A stretch of 64,000 bases of DNA from Pseudomonadota bacterium (GTDB lineage: Bacteria; Pseudomonadota; Alphaproteobacteria; Sphingomonadales; Sphingomonadaceae): positions 79,677 through 143,676 of the forward strand of contig JAJZQN010000005.1 of NCBI GenBank assembly GCA_021847605.1, given 5' to 3'. Below are positions 8,405 to 17,784 of the stretch, in pieces. The translations under genes were made by a program, and so were the position numbers. The first letter of the stretch is position 1, and each line of letters opens with the position of its first letter. The notes beneath the pieces were generated by a model that worked only from the letters and a program-made list of their open reading frames with translations, did not search any database and was not told the origin of the DNA.

Positions 8405-9049
8405 ATGCTGCCTGCCACACCGACCCTCGCCACATCCATTGGCCCCGTGCTGGAGACGCTGAGCATCGTCGGCACGTTCGTCTTTGCGGCGTCCGGTGCT
8501 TTGGCGGCGGCGCGGTTGCGGCAGACGATCGTTACCTTCTCCTTTTTCGCGCTGGTGACGGGCGTAGGCGGCGGCACGGTGCGCGACCTGCTGATCGGTG
8601 CGCCGGTTTTCTGGGTGGTGGATGCGATGCCGGCGATCGCCTGCGTATCGGCCGCGATGGTCGTATGGGTGACACCGCGCAAATGGTGGAGCGACCGCGC
8701 GCTCGACTGGTTGGACGCGGTGGGGCTGGCCGCCTTTGCCGTGTTCGGCGCGGCCAAGGCGATGAGTTTCGGGGTGCCGCCCTTTGTCGCGGGGGTGATG
8801 GGGGTCGTCACCGGATGCGTCGGCGGCATCATTCGCGACATATTGGCGGGGGAACCGTCCATCCTGCTGCGGCCGGAACTCTATGTCACGGTTGCGGCCT
8901 TTGCCTCCGGCCTGTTCGTGCTGCTGCGCTGGTTCGGGCTGGACGTGCCGGTCGCCAGCGTGATCGCGGCGCTGCTGGGCTTCATGCTGCGCGCCGTGGC
9001 GATCATCCGGGGGCTGGGGCTGCCCGCCTATCGCGAGGCGGAGGAGTAG
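8405..9049 (+). CDS. Trimeric intracellular cation (TRIC)-type channel family protein (UPF0126)
   Basis: A 214-aa membrane protein with about seven hydrophobic helices. Two homologous halves each carry the family motif GGG(T/I)xRD: GVGGGTVRDLLIG (about 53-65) and GCVGGIIRDILAG (about 138-150), as in the UPF0126/YicG family, whose members form trimeric cation channels. Prokaryotic TRIC proteins conduct K+ or Na+; the physiological role here is unknown. It begins shortly after a repeat element, and hemB follows 82 bases downstream in the same direction. Confidence 0.87.
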   Translation: MLPATPTLATSIGPVLETLSIVGTFVFAASGALAAARLRQTIVTFSFFALVTGVGGGTVRDLLIGAPVFWVVDAMPAIACVSAAMVVWVTPRKWWSDRALDWLDAVGLAAFAVFGAAKAMSFGVPPFVAGVMGVVTGCVGGIIRDILAGEPSILLRPELYVTVAAFASGLFVLLRWFGLDVPVASVIAALLGFMLRAVAIIRGLGLPAYREAEE

Positions 9050-9131
9050 GGGCCGGACCTAAATCCGTCCCATCCCTGCTATGACGATATGCCCCGTTGA
9101 TCCCTCCGCGCACCGGGCCTAAACCCCCGGC

Positions 9132-10127
9132 ATGACCCATGCATCCTATCCGGCGCTGCGTATGCGCCGCACGCGCGCCTCGGCCTGGAGCCGGGCCATG
9201 CACGCCGAAAACCGCCTGTCGCCTAGCGATTTCATCTGGCCGCTGTTCGTGACGGAAGGGACAAGCGTCGAGGAACCCATCGCCGCGCTGCCCGGCGTGT
9301 CGCGATGGTCGGTGGACCTGATGGTGGAGCGCGCCCGCGAAGCGCGTGATGCAGGCATTCCCTGCCTGGCCCTGTTCCCCAACACACAGGCCGAACGGCG
9401 CAGCGACGATGGCGAAGAAGCGCTGAACCCCGACAATCTGATGTGCCGTGCCATCCGCGCGATCAAGGATGCGGTGCCGGACATCGGCATCCTGACCGAC
9501 GTGGCGCTCGACCCCTATACCGTCCATGGACAGGACGGGCTGCTCGACGAAACCGGCTATGTCATCAACGACGCGACCATCGACGTGTTGATCGGCCAGT
9601 CGCTCAATCAGGCGGCGGCGGGCGCCGACATCATCGCGCCCAGCGACATGATGGACGGCCGCATCGGCGCCATTCGTGAGGCGCTGGAGGAAACCGGCCA
9701 CGCCAATGTCCAGATCATGGCCTATGCCGCCAAATATGCCAGCGCCTTCTACGGCCCGTTCCGCGACGCGGTGGGATCGCGCGGATTGCTGAAGGGCGAC
9801 AAGAAAAATTACCAGATGGACCCCGCCAATGGTGAGGAAGCGCTGCGCGAAGTGGCGCTCGATCTGGCCGAGGGCGCGGACAGCGTGATGGTGAAGCCGG
9901 GCCTGCCCTATCTGGACATCGTGGCGCGGGTGCGGGATCGCTTCTCGGTGCCGGTCTTTGCCTATCAGGTGTCGGGCGAATATGCGATGATCGAACATGC
10001 GGTCGCGGCCGGCGCTGCGGATCGCGATGCGATGATCCTTGAAACGCTGATGGCATTCAAGCGTGCGGGCTGTTCAGGCGTGCTGACCTATCATGCGCTG
10101 CATGCCGCGCGCCTGATTGGTGGATGA
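9132..10127 (+). CDS. hemB: Delta-aminolevulinic acid dehydratase (porphobilinogen synthase)
   Basis: A 331-aa cytoplasmic enzyme that condenses two 5-aminolevulinates to porphobilinogen in heme and vitamin B12 synthesis. Recognised by the start region SDFIWPLFVTEG, the loop TDVALDPYTVHGQDG, MAYAAKYASAFYGPFRDA (Schiff-base Lys) and VKPGLPYLDI (second active-site Lys), and YQVSGEYAMI. The metal loop has Asp/Ala instead of the cysteines of Zn enzymes, so this is the Mg-dependent type common in alphaproteobacteria. The C-terminal codons overlap the following acetyltransferase gene. Confidence 0.97.
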   Translation: MTHASYPALRMRRTRASAWSRAMHAENRLSPSDFIWPLFVTEGTSVEEPIAALPGVSRWSVDLMVERAREARDAGIPCLALFPNTQAERRSDDGEEALNPDNLMCRAIRAIKDAVPDIGILTDVALDPYTVHGQDGLLDETGYVINDATIDVLIGQSLNQAAAGADIIAPSDMMDGRIGAIREALEETGHANVQIMAYAAKYASAFYGPFRDAVGSRGLLKGDKKNYQMDPANGEEALREVALDLAEGADSVMVKPGLPYLDIVARVRDRFSVPVFAYQVSGEYAMIEHAVAAGAADRDAMILETLMAFKRAGCSGVLTYHALHAARLIGG

Positions 10128-10671
10128 TTTCCGCCTTGAGACGGATCGGCTGATCCTGCGCGAATGGCGCGAGGAGGACGTCGATCCGTTCATGGCCGCG
10201 CTCGATAGCGACGCGGTGATGCGCTGGCTGGGCGGGCGGCAGCCGCGCGACCATTATGTCGAGGTGCAGCGACGCCGCGCGCAGGAACAGGCCGAACATG
10301 GCCATAGTTTCTGGATCATGGAGCGGCGTTCAGACAGCGCCATCATGGGATTTTGCGGTATTCGGCGCGGGCAGCATGCCGGTACCCCGATTTACGGCCT
10401 GCCGGAACTGGGATGGCGGCTGCGCGCCGATGAATGGGGGCGCGGCTATGCCAAGGAAGCGGCGCTGGCCGCGATGGCGTGGTGGCGCAACGATATGCCC
10501 GACGATGATCGCGTCATCGCCTATACCGTGCCGGGCAATGCTGCATCCTGGGGATTGATGATCGCGCTGGGCATGACGCGCCGGGTGGAGATGGATTTCG
10601 ACCATCCCGCTTTCCCGGTGGGCCACCCCCTATGCCGCCATATCGTCTATGGGGTCGACCGGGCCGCGTGA
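10120..10671 (+). CDS. GNAT-family N-acetyltransferase (RimJ/RimL-like)
   Basis: A 183-aa acetyltransferase of the Acetyltransf_3 type. ETDRLILREWREEDVDPF opens the fold, FCGIRRG and ELGWRLRADEWGRGYAKEA give the acetyl-CoA pyrophosphate-binding loop, and NAASWGLMIALGM ends it. Relatives acetylate ribosomal protein N-termini or small amines; the substrate is not predictable. The start is GTG at 10120 (a TTG at 10117 is possible), overlapping the end of hemB by 8 bases, so it is probably translated by coupling to hemB. Confidence 0.85.
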   Translation: MDDFRLETDRLILREWREEDVDPFMAALDSDAVMRWLGGRQPRDHYVEVQRRRAQEQAEHGHSFWIMERRSDSAIMGFCGIRRGQHAGTPIYGLPELGWRLRADEWGRGYAKEAALAAMAWWRNDMPDDDRVIAYTVPGNAASWGLMIALGMTRRVEMDFDHPAFPVGHPLCRHIVYGVDRAA

Positions 10672-10765
10672 TTTTGCCATCCTTCCCCTGACATGCAGGA
10701 GGTCGCCGCGTCGCGAGGGGCGCATGTGACGGAAGGAGCAGGGAATTCATGATCGGTCTGGTTTC

Positions 10766-12982
10766 ATGATGGATACGCGGGCGCGCTTTGTCCTGACCAT
10801 CTGTGCCGGTTCCTTCCTGTTGTTCCTTGTCCAGCCGATGATCGCGCGGATGGCATTGCCGCGCCTTGGCGGTGCGCCGTCGGTGTGGAATTCGGCGATG
10901 CTGGTCTATCAGGCGTTGCTGCTGGGCGGCTATGCCTATGCCCATTGGCTGGGGCGTTTCCCGCCACGGCGGCAGGCGTTGATCCATCTCGGCCTGTTCC
11001 TCATATCCGCCATATTCCTGCCGATCGGATTGATGGACTGGCAGCCCGAAACACAGGTCGAACCGGCGCTGTGGGTCTTGTGGTTGCTGGGCGCGTCGAT
11101 CGGGCCACTCTTCTTCGTGGTGGCGGCGCAGGCGCCGCTGCTCCAGCGCTGGTTTGCCGCGACCGGGGCGGGCGACCCCTATCCGCTCTATGCTGCGTCC
11201 AATCTGGGCAGTTTTGGCGGGCTGATCGCTTATCCATTATTGGTTGAGCCATGGTTGTCGCTGAGGGCGCAGAGCCAGCTCTGGTCGCTGGCCTATGGCG
11301 CGTTGTTCTTCCTCGTCTATGTCAGCGCGCGGCGTCTGCCCGCGGACGCCGCCATGCCGCAGGCGGCAGCGGCAGCGACAGAGGATATATCACCCCCACC
11401 ATCATGGCGCAGCATGATCCACTGGATGGCGCTGGCGGCGGTGCCGTCGGGGCTGATGCTGTCGACCAGCCTCTATCTCACGACGGACATTGTCGCGATC
11501 CCGCTGCTGTGGGTGATGCCGCTTGGCCTCTATCTGCTCAGCTTTTCGGTTGCGTTCGCTACGGGGCGGTCGGCGGCGGACCTGCTGATGCGGGTTGCGC
11601 CGCTGGTGCTGCTGATCGGCGCCTGCATGGCCTTTACCAACGGCATCCATTATCCGATGATCGTTGCGGCGGGCATATTGGCGGTGCTGTTTGTCGTGGC
11701 CAGCGCGCTGCATAGCCATCTTTATGACCTGCGCCCTGCCGCCGTTCACCTGACCCGATTTTATCTGGTCATGTCGGTGGGGGGCATGCTGGGCGGGCTG
11801 TTCTGTGCCTTGCTGGCGCCGCTGCTGTTCAACTGGACCTATGAATATCCGCTGTTGATGGTCGCGGCGGGGCTGTTGCTGCCTGTGCGGGAGCCGCTGT
11901 TCGTTGCGCTGGCGCCGCTGTGGGCCGACCCGGGGCGGCGGGTGTGGCTGGCGGCGATCATGCTGGTCGCAGGGCTGTTCCTCTCGCTGATCGGCGAAGG
12001 CATTTTGTTCACCAGCCTGAAATCGGACCTGATGAAGGCCTTATGCTTCACCATCATCATCGGCATGGCGATCGTGGCGGTCGGGCATCGCATCCTGTTT
12101 GCGGGGCTGCTGCTCTATCTGATGCTGTGCCTGAGCGGATGGGGAAAACTTGCCCAGTCGGTGACGCCGGGCATGCTGACGCGCAGCTATTTCGGCGTCT
12201 ATGGCGTGACCAATGAGGGGCCGGATCGCCGCATCCTGTTCCATGGCACCACCCTGCATGGCGTCCAGAATCTGGAAAAGGGGCGGGAACGCGATCCGAC
12301 CAGTTACTATGCGCCGGAATCCGGCGTGGGGCTGGCGCTGCGCAATGCGCCGATCCTGTTCGGGCCACATGCGCGCGTAGGCGTTGTCGGACTGGGGGCG
12401 GGGACGCTGGCCTGTTACACGCAGCCGGGGCAGCGCTGGCGCTTTTACGAAATCGATCCGGCGATGGCGGCCATTGCCCGTAATCCGGCCGATTTCACCT
12501 TCCTTTCGCGTTGTCAGCCCCATGCCGACATTGCGATCGGCGATGCGCGCATGGTGCTGGACAAAGAGGCGGCGAACGGGGCGGACATATTGGTGATCGA
12601 CGCCTTTTCGTCCGATTCCATCCCCATGCACCTGCTGACGCGGGAGGCATTGGCCATTTATGGTCGGCGCCTGACACAGAACGGGGTGTTGCTCATTCAT
12701 ATTTCCAACCGTTATCTGGACCTGCGCCGGGTGGTGGCGGCGGGCGCGAAGGATGGCGGATGGCAGGCGCGGTTGCGCCATTACCGGCCCGATGTGAAAG
12801 ATGCGAAGCGCAACTATGCCGCGTCCATGTGGATCGCCCTGTCCCGCGATCCGGCGCAACTGGACCGTCTGGCGCGGCTGAGCGGTGGCGGAAAGTGGCA
12901 GCCCCTGCGCACCGACCCGGACTTTGCGCCATGGACCGACGATCATGCCAGCATCCTGCCGACGCTGAAAATCCATCTATAA
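10766..12982 (+). CDS. Membrane protein fused to a spermidine-synthase-like domain
   Basis: A 738-aa protein. The first ~460 residues contain roughly a dozen hydrophobic helices, starting RFVLTICAGSFLLFLVQPMI, a signature of the so-called fused MFS/spermidine synthase family. The C-terminal ~230 residues form a Rossmann methyltransferase-like domain: VGVVGLGAGTLACY (nucleotide loop, about 536), FYEIDPAM, IGDARMVL, and LVIDAFSSDSIPMHLLTREAL. The acidic residues used by polyamine synthases to hold putrescine are only partly evident, so aminopropyl transfer is uncertain. The gamma-carbonic anhydrase gene follows 13 bases later, probably in the same transcript. The function of this family is largely unknown. 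Confidence 0.8.
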   Translation: MMDTRARFVLTICAGSFLLFLVQPMIARMALPRLGGAPSVWNSAMLVYQALLLGGYAYAHWLGRFPPRRQALIHLGLFLISAIFLPIGLMDWQPETQVEPALWVLWLLGASIGPLFFVVAAQAPLLQRWFAATGAGDPYPLYAASNLGSFGGLIAYPLLVEPWLSLRAQSQLWSLAYGALFFLVYVSARRLPADAAMPQAAAAATEDISPPPSWRSMIHWMALAAVPSGLMLSTSLYLTTDIVAIPLLWVMPLGLYLLSFSVAFATGRSAADLLMRVAPLVLLIGACMAFTNGIHYPMIVAAGILAVLFVVASALHSHLYDLRPAAVHLTRFYLVMSVGGMLGGLFCALLAPLLFNWTYEYPLLMVAAGLLLPVREPLFVALAPLWADPGRRVWLAAIMLVAGLFLSLIGEGILFTSLKSDLMKALCFTIIIGMAIVAVGHRILFAGLLLYLMLCLSGWGKLAQSVTPGMLTRSYFGVYGVTNEGPDRRILFHGTTLHGVQNLEKGRERDPTSYYAPESGVGLALRNAPILFGPHARVGVVGLGAGTLACYTQPGQRWRFYEIDPAMAAIARNPADFTFLSRCQPHADIAIGDARMVLDKEAANGADILVIDAFSSDSIPMHLLTREALAIYGRRLTQNGVLLIHISNRYLDLRRVVAAGAKDGGWQARLRHYRPDVKDAKRNYAASMWIALSRDPAQLDRLARLSGGGKWQPLRTDPDFAPWTDDHASILPTLKIHL

Positions 12983-12995
12983 AAAGGAGAGAAAC

Positions 12996-13574
12996 ATGAT
13001 GACCGATTATCCTGACGTGAGCATCCTGCCCTTTGGCGACAAGATGCCGCGTATCCACCCCAGCGCCTTCATCGCGCCGGGGTGCCGGATCATCGGTGAC
13101 GTGGAAATCGGTGAGGATGCCAGCATCTGGTATAATTGCGTGATCCGCGCCGACGTGAATCATATCCGTATCGGTGCGCGGTCCAATGTTCAGGACGGGA
13201 CGGTCATTCATTGCGACAGCCCCGGCGACGGCATCGAGCGGCCGGTGGACGGCTGGCCCACGATCATCGGCGACGATGTGCTGATCGGCCATATGGCGAT
13301 GATCCATGGCTGTACCCTGCACGACCGGGCGTTCGTGGGGCTGGGCGCGATCGTGATGGACGGCGCTGTGGTGGAGGGCGACGCAATGCTGGCCGCCGGT
13401 GCGCTGCTGTCGCCGGGCAAGACGGTGCCCCATCGTCAGCTATGGGCCGGGCGCCCGGCCAAGTTCATGCGCGAGTTGAACGACGATGTGGTGATCCGTC
13501 TTCGCGGCGGGGTCGAACGCTATGTCCATAATGCCAAGGCGCATAAGGGCGCGGTCAAGGCGTCGCAGGAATAG
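12996..13574 (+). CDS. Gamma-carbonic anhydrase family hexapeptide-repeat protein
   Basis: A 192-aa left-handed beta-helix protein. Hexapeptide turns run from IHPSAFIAPGCRIIGDVEIG through GAIVMDGAVVEGDAMLAAGA. Conserved metal-site histidines are in DGTVIHCD and LIGHMAMIHGC, as in Cam/CamH-type enzymes (YrdA/PaaY group). Such proteins form trimers and bind zinc or iron; some hydrate CO2, others hydrolyse thioesters. A strong RBS (AAGGAGAG) lies just upstream. The paired ATGs at 12996 and 12999 leave the exact start open. Confidence 0.9.
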   Translation: MMTDYPDVSILPFGDKMPRIHPSAFIAPGCRIIGDVEIGEDASIWYNCVIRADVNHIRIGARSNVQDGTVIHCDSPGDGIERPVDGWPTIIGDDVLIGHMAMIHGCTLHDRAFVGLGAIVMDGAVVEGDAMLAAGALLSPGKTVPHRQLWAGRPAKFMRELNDDVVIRLRGGVERYVHNAKAHKGAVKASQE

Positions 13575-13590
13575 GGGGCAAGGCTGTCCT

Positions 13591-13661
13591 GTTCGTTTCG
13601 AACGAAGTCGTGAAGCATGCGGTGTGCCTTCACGTTTCTCGACTTCGCTCGAAACGAACGG
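13591..13661. repeat. Dispersed inverted repeat, family B
   Basis: Left arm GTTCGTTTCGAACGAAGTCG and right arm ending CGCTCGAAACGAACG are inverted copies about 25 bases long around a short spacer. It lies between the convergent carbonic anhydrase and lipoprotein genes, where it could act as a bidirectional transcript end. Confidence 0.8.
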
Positions 13662-13671
13662 AGCGTAGTTT

Positions 13672-14184
13672 TCAGGGCTGGGGCAGGCGGGCCTTCATGG
13701 CGTCGATCCGGTCATTCTGCTGATCGACGCTGGCCAATGTCGCGGCGCGGGCGGCATCGATTTCAGTGAGGCCGCCGCTTTCCTTGCCATCGGCGACGTC
13801 GTTGGTGCGCTGGACATAGAGGGTGTCGAGGCTGGCGAGCGCCGACACGCTGTCATTGCGGGCCGATTCCAGTGCGCTGATCGCGACCTGCGCCGCGACC
13901 CAATTGTCGCTCGATACTGATGATCCCGATGCGCCACGCACCGCCTTGTCAGCGCGGACAAGGGCGGCGTCGAACGACGCGCGGCCCTTGTCCGCCTGAT
14001 CAGTGAAGCCCTTGATCTGAGCCAGCAACGCCGCGTCCGCCGCCACCGGAGCGGGCGGCGGCGCCAGTTCGGCGACAGGCGCGCTTTCCACCGGCCGCTT
14101 GGCAAGCGAGGGGTAGGTTTGTGGCGCGCCCGCGCATCCCGACAGCATCAGGGCAAGGGCGGCAAGAAGGCGGCGCGGTGTCAT
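13672..14184 (-). CDS. Putative lipoprotein of unknown function
   Basis: A 170-aa protein with a lipoprotein signal: a positively charged start TPRRLLAALALMLSGC, in which LSGC is the lipobox and the Cys the lipidated residue. A Pro/Ala-rich linker (about 30-50) is followed by a largely alpha-helical, possibly coiled-coil domain (AALLAQIKGFTDQADKGRAS through DQQNDRIDAMKARLP). No family was recognised. An ATG three codons upstream (14193) is an alternative start. It lies downstream of the glucose-catabolism operon on the same strand, but a 62-base gap suggests separate expression. Confidence 0.75.
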   Translation of the reverse strand: MTPRRLLAALALMLSGCAGAPQTYPSLAKRPVESAPVAELAPPPAPVAADAALLAQIKGFTDQADKGRASFDAALVRADKAVRGASGSSVSSDNWVAAQVAISALESARNDSVSALASLDTLYVQRTNDVADGKESGGLTEIDAARAATLASVDQQNDRIDAMKARLPQP

Positions 14185-14246
14185 GACCTGCATCTAGGAT
14201 GGCGCGGGACCGGGCGCAATGGCGCCCGATGCCATTTAGCCGCCCG

Positions 14247-14882
14247 TCAGGCGGCCGAGCGCGGAAGCGCTGCGGCTTCGCGGGCCAATGCTTCGATCTT
14301 TGCCGCGTCGACCGGCCCCTTGGGCACGACCCAGCTGCCGCCGACGCATTTGATGAAGGGCTGGGCGAGCCATTCGGGTGCGCTCTGCGGCGTGATTCCG
14401 CCGGTGGGGCAGAAGCGGGCGGTATGCAGCGGCGCGGCCAATGCTTTCAGGGCAGGCAGGCCACCCGACGTTTCGGCCGGGAAGAATTTGAAGTGCGACA
14501 GGCCCATGTCCATGCCGCGCATGATGTCGGCCGCAGTGGCGGTGCCGGGCAGGAAGGGGATGCCGGCTGCAATCGCCGCCTTGCCCAGCGGTTCGGTGAG
14601 GCCGGGGCTGACGACGAAGCGTGCGCCCGCCTCCATCGCGGCGTCGAGTTGCGCGGGGTTCAGCACGGTGCCAGCGCCGACGACTGCACCCTCGACCTTC
14701 GCCATTTCGCGGATCACGTCCAGCGCGGCGGGGGTGCGCAGCGTGACTTCCAGTGCGGGCAGGCCGCCCGCGACCAGCGCCTGCGCGATGGGCTGGGCAT
14801 CTTCGACCCGGTCGACTACCAGCACCGGGATGACCGGGGCCAGTTCCATCACATCTGCTACGGTCAGGTTGCTCATCCTCAT
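14247..14882 (-). CDS. eda: 2-keto-3-deoxy-6-phosphogluconate aldolase
   Basis: A 211-aa cytoplasmic class I aldolase that splits KDPG into pyruvate and glyceraldehyde 3-phosphate, the last step of the Entner-Doudoroff pathway. Motifs: LEVTLRTPAALDVI (catalytic Glu), VGAGTVLNPAQLD, PFLPGTATAADI, FKFFPAET (Schiff-base Lys) and FCPTGGITPQ. The start overlaps the end of glk by four bases (ATGA). A GC-rich hairpin (14239-14255) overlaps the stop codon but has no T-run, so I do not call it a terminator. Last gene of zwf-edd-glk-eda. Confidence 0.96.
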   Translation of the reverse strand: MRMSNLTVADVMELAPVIPVLVVDRVEDAQPIAQALVAGGLPALEVTLRTPAALDVIREMAKVEGAVVGAGTVLNPAQLDAAMEAGARFVVSPGLTEPLGKAAIAAGIPFLPGTATAADIMRGMDMGLSHFKFFPAETSGGLPALKALAAPLHTARFCPTGGITPQSAPEWLAQPFIKCVGGSWVVPKGPVDAAKIEALAREAAALPRSAA

Positions 14883-15847
14883 TTCTCCCTAAAAGCGGCG
14901 GCGGCCCCGAACAGGCCGATTTCTTCATGAACGGCAAGGCGGATGGGGATCGACGCCATCAGGCTTTCGAACCGGCCCTTTGCCTTGAAACGGGCGTGGA
15001 AGCCACTGTTGGGCAGGAAATCGCGCATCCGTTGCGTCAGGCCGCCGGCCAGCACCACGCTATGCGGTCCCTGTGCCAGCGCCAGATCGCCCGCGACCGA
15101 TCCGTAGCAGAGGCAGAAACGTTCGAGTGCGCGACGGGCGAATTCGTCCGTATTGTCGAGCGCCGCCTGCCACAATTCGGGGTCTTCCATCAGCACGACG
15201 CGATCATGACCGATCGTGCCGAGCGCTTTGTAGATATAGTTGAGGCCCGGTCCCGACACGATCCGTTCGGTCGACACGCGCAGGAATTTGTCGCGCAGAT
15301 AAGAGAGGATCTTTTCCTCGATATGGTCGAGCGGCGCGAAGTCCAGATGACCGCCCTCTGTCGCGATGACATGGGGCTGCCCCTCGTCATAGGCGATCAT
15401 CGCGACGCCAAGGCCGGTGCCGGGACCAAGGATGGTGACGCCGCCGTCGCGGGGGAAGGGGCGGTCCTCGCCGAACAACAGCGGCAGATTGTCGTCGGGC
15501 AGGCGCGACACCGCGTGGGCCACGGCCTCGAAATCATTGACCAGCCGCACGCTGCGCAGGTTGAGGTCGTTCGCGAGCGTATCGGCGCGGATCACCCAGT
15601 TGCTGTTGGTCAGCTTGATGACTTCACGTCCGATTGCCGTGGCGAAGGCGATGGATGCGGCATCGGGCAACGGGCCGTCACCAGCCTCATCATCGGTGAA
15701 GGCACGCCAGCAGGCCTGAAGGCTGGGATAATCCGCCACCTTATATTTGCGCACGGTGCCAAGCGTGGGCACGCCCCGTTCGTCGAGCGAAGCCCGTGCG
15801 AAGCGGGCATTGGTGCCGCCAATGTCGGCAGCGATAATGTCGGTCAT
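14879..15847 (-). CDS. glk: Glucokinase (bacterial hexokinase, Pfam Glucokinase type)
   Basis: A 322-aa cytoplasmic kinase that phosphorylates glucose with ATP. ADIGGTNARFA is the N-terminal phosphate loop, TNSNWVI and VNDFEAVAHA contact sugar, GPGTGLGVAMI is the second phosphate motif, and EGGHLDFAP carries the conserved Glu-His pair of the ROK-unrelated glucokinase group. The size is that of the E. coli-type enzyme. Start MTDIIAADIGG at 15847 was chosen by family fit; ATG at 15859 adds MDAL. It is separated from edd by an inverted repeat (15869-15951) inside the operon and overlaps eda by four bases. Confidence 0.95.
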   Translation of the reverse strand: MTDIIAADIGGTNARFARASLDERGVPTLGTVRKYKVADYPSLQACWRAFTDDEAGDGPLPDAASIAFATAIGREVIKLTNSNWVIRADTLANDLNLRSVRLVNDFEAVAHAVSRLPDDNLPLLFGEDRPFPRDGGVTILGPGTGLGVAMIAYDEGQPHVIATEGGHLDFAPLDHIEEKILSYLRDKFLRVSTERIVSGPGLNYIYKALGTIGHDRVVLMEDPELWQAALDNTDEFARRALERFCLCYGSVAGDLALAQGPHSVVLAGGLTQRMRDFLPNSGFHARFKAKGRFESLMASIPIRLAVHEEIGLFGAAAAFREK

Positions 15848-15868
15848 CAGGGCATCCATTTTTTGTTG

Positions 15869-15951
15869 CCGTCATCCCAGCGAAGGCTGGGATCTCATGA
15901 GGCCGGGTCGCGCCCCGTCGCCTGAGATGCCAGCCTTCGCTGGCATGACGG
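15869..15951. repeat. Dispersed inverted repeat, family C/D, inside the Entner-Doudoroff operon
   Basis: Arms beginning CCGTCATCCCAGCGAAGGCT and ending GCTGGCATGACGG form an 83-base near-palindrome filling almost the whole gap between edd and glk. In the leftward transcript it would form a long hairpin that could stabilise the upstream mRNA or lower glk-eda expression. Confidence 0.85.
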
Positions 15952-15957
15952 ATGGTT

Positions 15958-17784
15958 TCAAATCTCGCTTTCCATCGCGGCCAGCACGGGCGAAGCGCCC
16001 TGTTCGGCGAGGTCGCTATGGTGACGGAACAGCGCGAAGAGTTCGCGGCCGGTGTCATAGGGCGGGGGCGGCGCGGCGGGGATGTCCCGCGCGTCCCATG
16101 TCGCGGCATCGACCAGTGCGTCGATCTGTCCGGTTGCGGCGCATACCCGCACCATGTCGCCATCGCGCAGCTTGCCGATGGCGCCGCCGCCCAAGGCTTC
16201 GGGCGACAGGTGGATGGCGGCAGGCACCTTGCCCGACGCACCGGACATGCGGCCGTCCGTCACCAGTGCGACCTTGAACCCGCGATCCTGCAACACGCCC
16301 AATGCCGGGGTCAGCTTGTGCAGTTCGGGCATGCCATTGGCGCGTGGTCCCTGAAAACGCACGACGACCACGACGTCGCGTTCCAGTTCGCCCGCCTTGA
16401 AGGCGCGCAGCACATCGTCCTGATCGTGGAAGACGGCTGCGGGCGCCTCGATCGTCCAGCGTTCCTTGTCCACCGCGCTCACCTTCATGACGCAGCGGCC
16501 GAGATTACCACCCAGCAGCTTCATGCCGCCATCGGCCTGAAACGGGTTGGACGCGGGGCGCAGGATGGTTTCGTCGCGCGATTCCGGTACGTCGCGCCAT
16601 GTCAGCACGTCATCCTCCAGCACCGGTTCCTGCCCATAGTCGGTCAGGCCATCGCGCGCGACCGTCATGATGTCGCCATGCAGCAGCCCGGCGCCCAGCA
16701 GTTCGCGGATGACATAACTCATGCCGCCGGCGGCGTGGAAATTGTTCACGTCGCCCGATCCATTGGGATAGACGCGGGCGAGCAGCGGAACGACGTCCGA
16801 AATCTCGGCGAAATCGGTCCAGTCGATGATGATGCCCGCCGCTCGCGCAATCGCGGGCAGGTGGATGGCGTGGTTGGTCGAGCCACCCGTCGCCATCAGG
16901 CCGATGATGGCGTTGACGATCGCCTTTTCATCGACGCAATGGCCCAGCGGACGATAATCGTCGCCGTCCCAGCCGATGGTGGTCAATTGCTTGGTCGCCG
17001 CGCGGGTCAGTTCGGTGCGCAGCTTCGTGCCGGGATGAACGAAGGAGGCGGCGGGCATGTGCAGCCCCATCATCTCCATCATCATCTGGTTGCTGTTGGC
17101 CGTGCCATAGAAGGTGCAGGTACCCGCGCCATGATAGCTGGCACTTTCCGATTCCAGCAGTTCGTCCTTGCCGACCTTACCCTCGGCATAGAGCTGTCGG
17201 ATGCGGACCTTTTCCTTGTTGGCTAGGCCCGAAGGCATCGGCCCGGCGGGGATCAGGATGGTGGGCAGATGACCGAAACGCAGCGCGCCGATCAGCAGGC
17301 CGGGCACGATCTTGTCGCAAATGCCCAGCAGTAGCGCGCCTTCGAACATGGCGTGGGACAGGGCGATGGCGGTGGACAGAGCAATGGTGTCGCGGCTGAA
17401 CAGCGACAGGTCCATGCCGGCCTGACCCTGTGTCACGCCGTCGCACATGGCGGGAACGCCGCCTGCCACCTGCGCCGTGGCGCCGACTTCGCGGGCCGCG
17501 ATCTTGATGATTTCGGGGTAACGGCCATAGGGCTGATGCGCCGACAGCATGTCATTATAGGATGTGACGATGCCCAGGTTCATCGCCGCGCCGGTGCGGA
17601 TGACGGGCTTGTCCTCGCCACTCGCGGCAAAGCCATGGGCAAGGTTGCCGCACGACAATTGTGCGCGATTGGTGCCGGCGTCACGGCCCCGTTCGATCAG
17701 GTCGAGATATTTCAGGCGCGTCGCGGCGCTGCGCTGGGTGATGCGCTCCGTCACCTTTGCGATCACGGGATTGAGATTAGTCAT
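15958..17784 (-). CDS. edd: Phosphogluconate dehydratase
   Basis: A 608-aa iron-sulfur dehydratase converting 6-phosphogluconate to KDPG. Family marks: [39 protein letters not shown] and [10 protein letters not shown] (cluster cysteines), [20 protein letters not shown], and [18 protein letters not shown]. Length equals E. coli Edd. Start at 17784 ([11 protein letters not shown]) was chosen because the family begins there; it overlaps the zwf end (start codon read within CATGACTAA), implying coupling. An upstream in-frame ATG at 17802 is possible. Cluster-containing, so probably oxygen and iron sensitive. Confidence 0.96.
   Translation of the reverse strand: MTNLNPVIAKVTERITQRSAATRLKYLDLIERGRDAGTNRAQLSCGNLAHGFAASGEDKPVIRTGAAMNLGIVTSYNDMLSAHQPYGRYPEIIKIAAREVGATAQVAGGVPAMCDGVTQGQAGMDLSLFSRDTIALSTAIALSHAMFEGALLLGICDKIVPGLLIGALRFGHLPTILIPAGPMPSGLANKEKVRIRQLYAEGKVGKDELLESESASYHGAGTCTFYGTANSNQMMMEMMGLHMPAASFVHPGTKLRTELTRAATKQLTTIGWDGDDYRPLGHCVDEKAIVNAIIGLMATGGSTNHAIHLPAIARAAGIIIDWTDFAEISDVVPLLARVYPNGSGDVNNFHAAGGMSYVIRELLGAGLLHGDIMTVARDGLTDYGQEPVLEDDVLTWRDVPESRDETILRPASNPFQADGGMKLLGGNLGRCVMKVSAVDKERWTIEAPAAVFHDQDDVLRAFKAGELERDVVVVVRFQGPRANGMPELHKLTPALGVLQDRGFKVALVTDGRMSGASGKVPAAIHLSPEALGGGAIGKLRDGDMVRVCAATGQIDALVDAATWDARDIPAAPPPPYDTGRELFALFRHHSDLAEQGASPVLAAMESEI

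Noticed and set aside
14239..14255. GC hairpin overlapping the eda stop codon as a terminator.
   Set aside because: No T-run follows on the minus strand; the stem is only six bases and lies in coding sequence.
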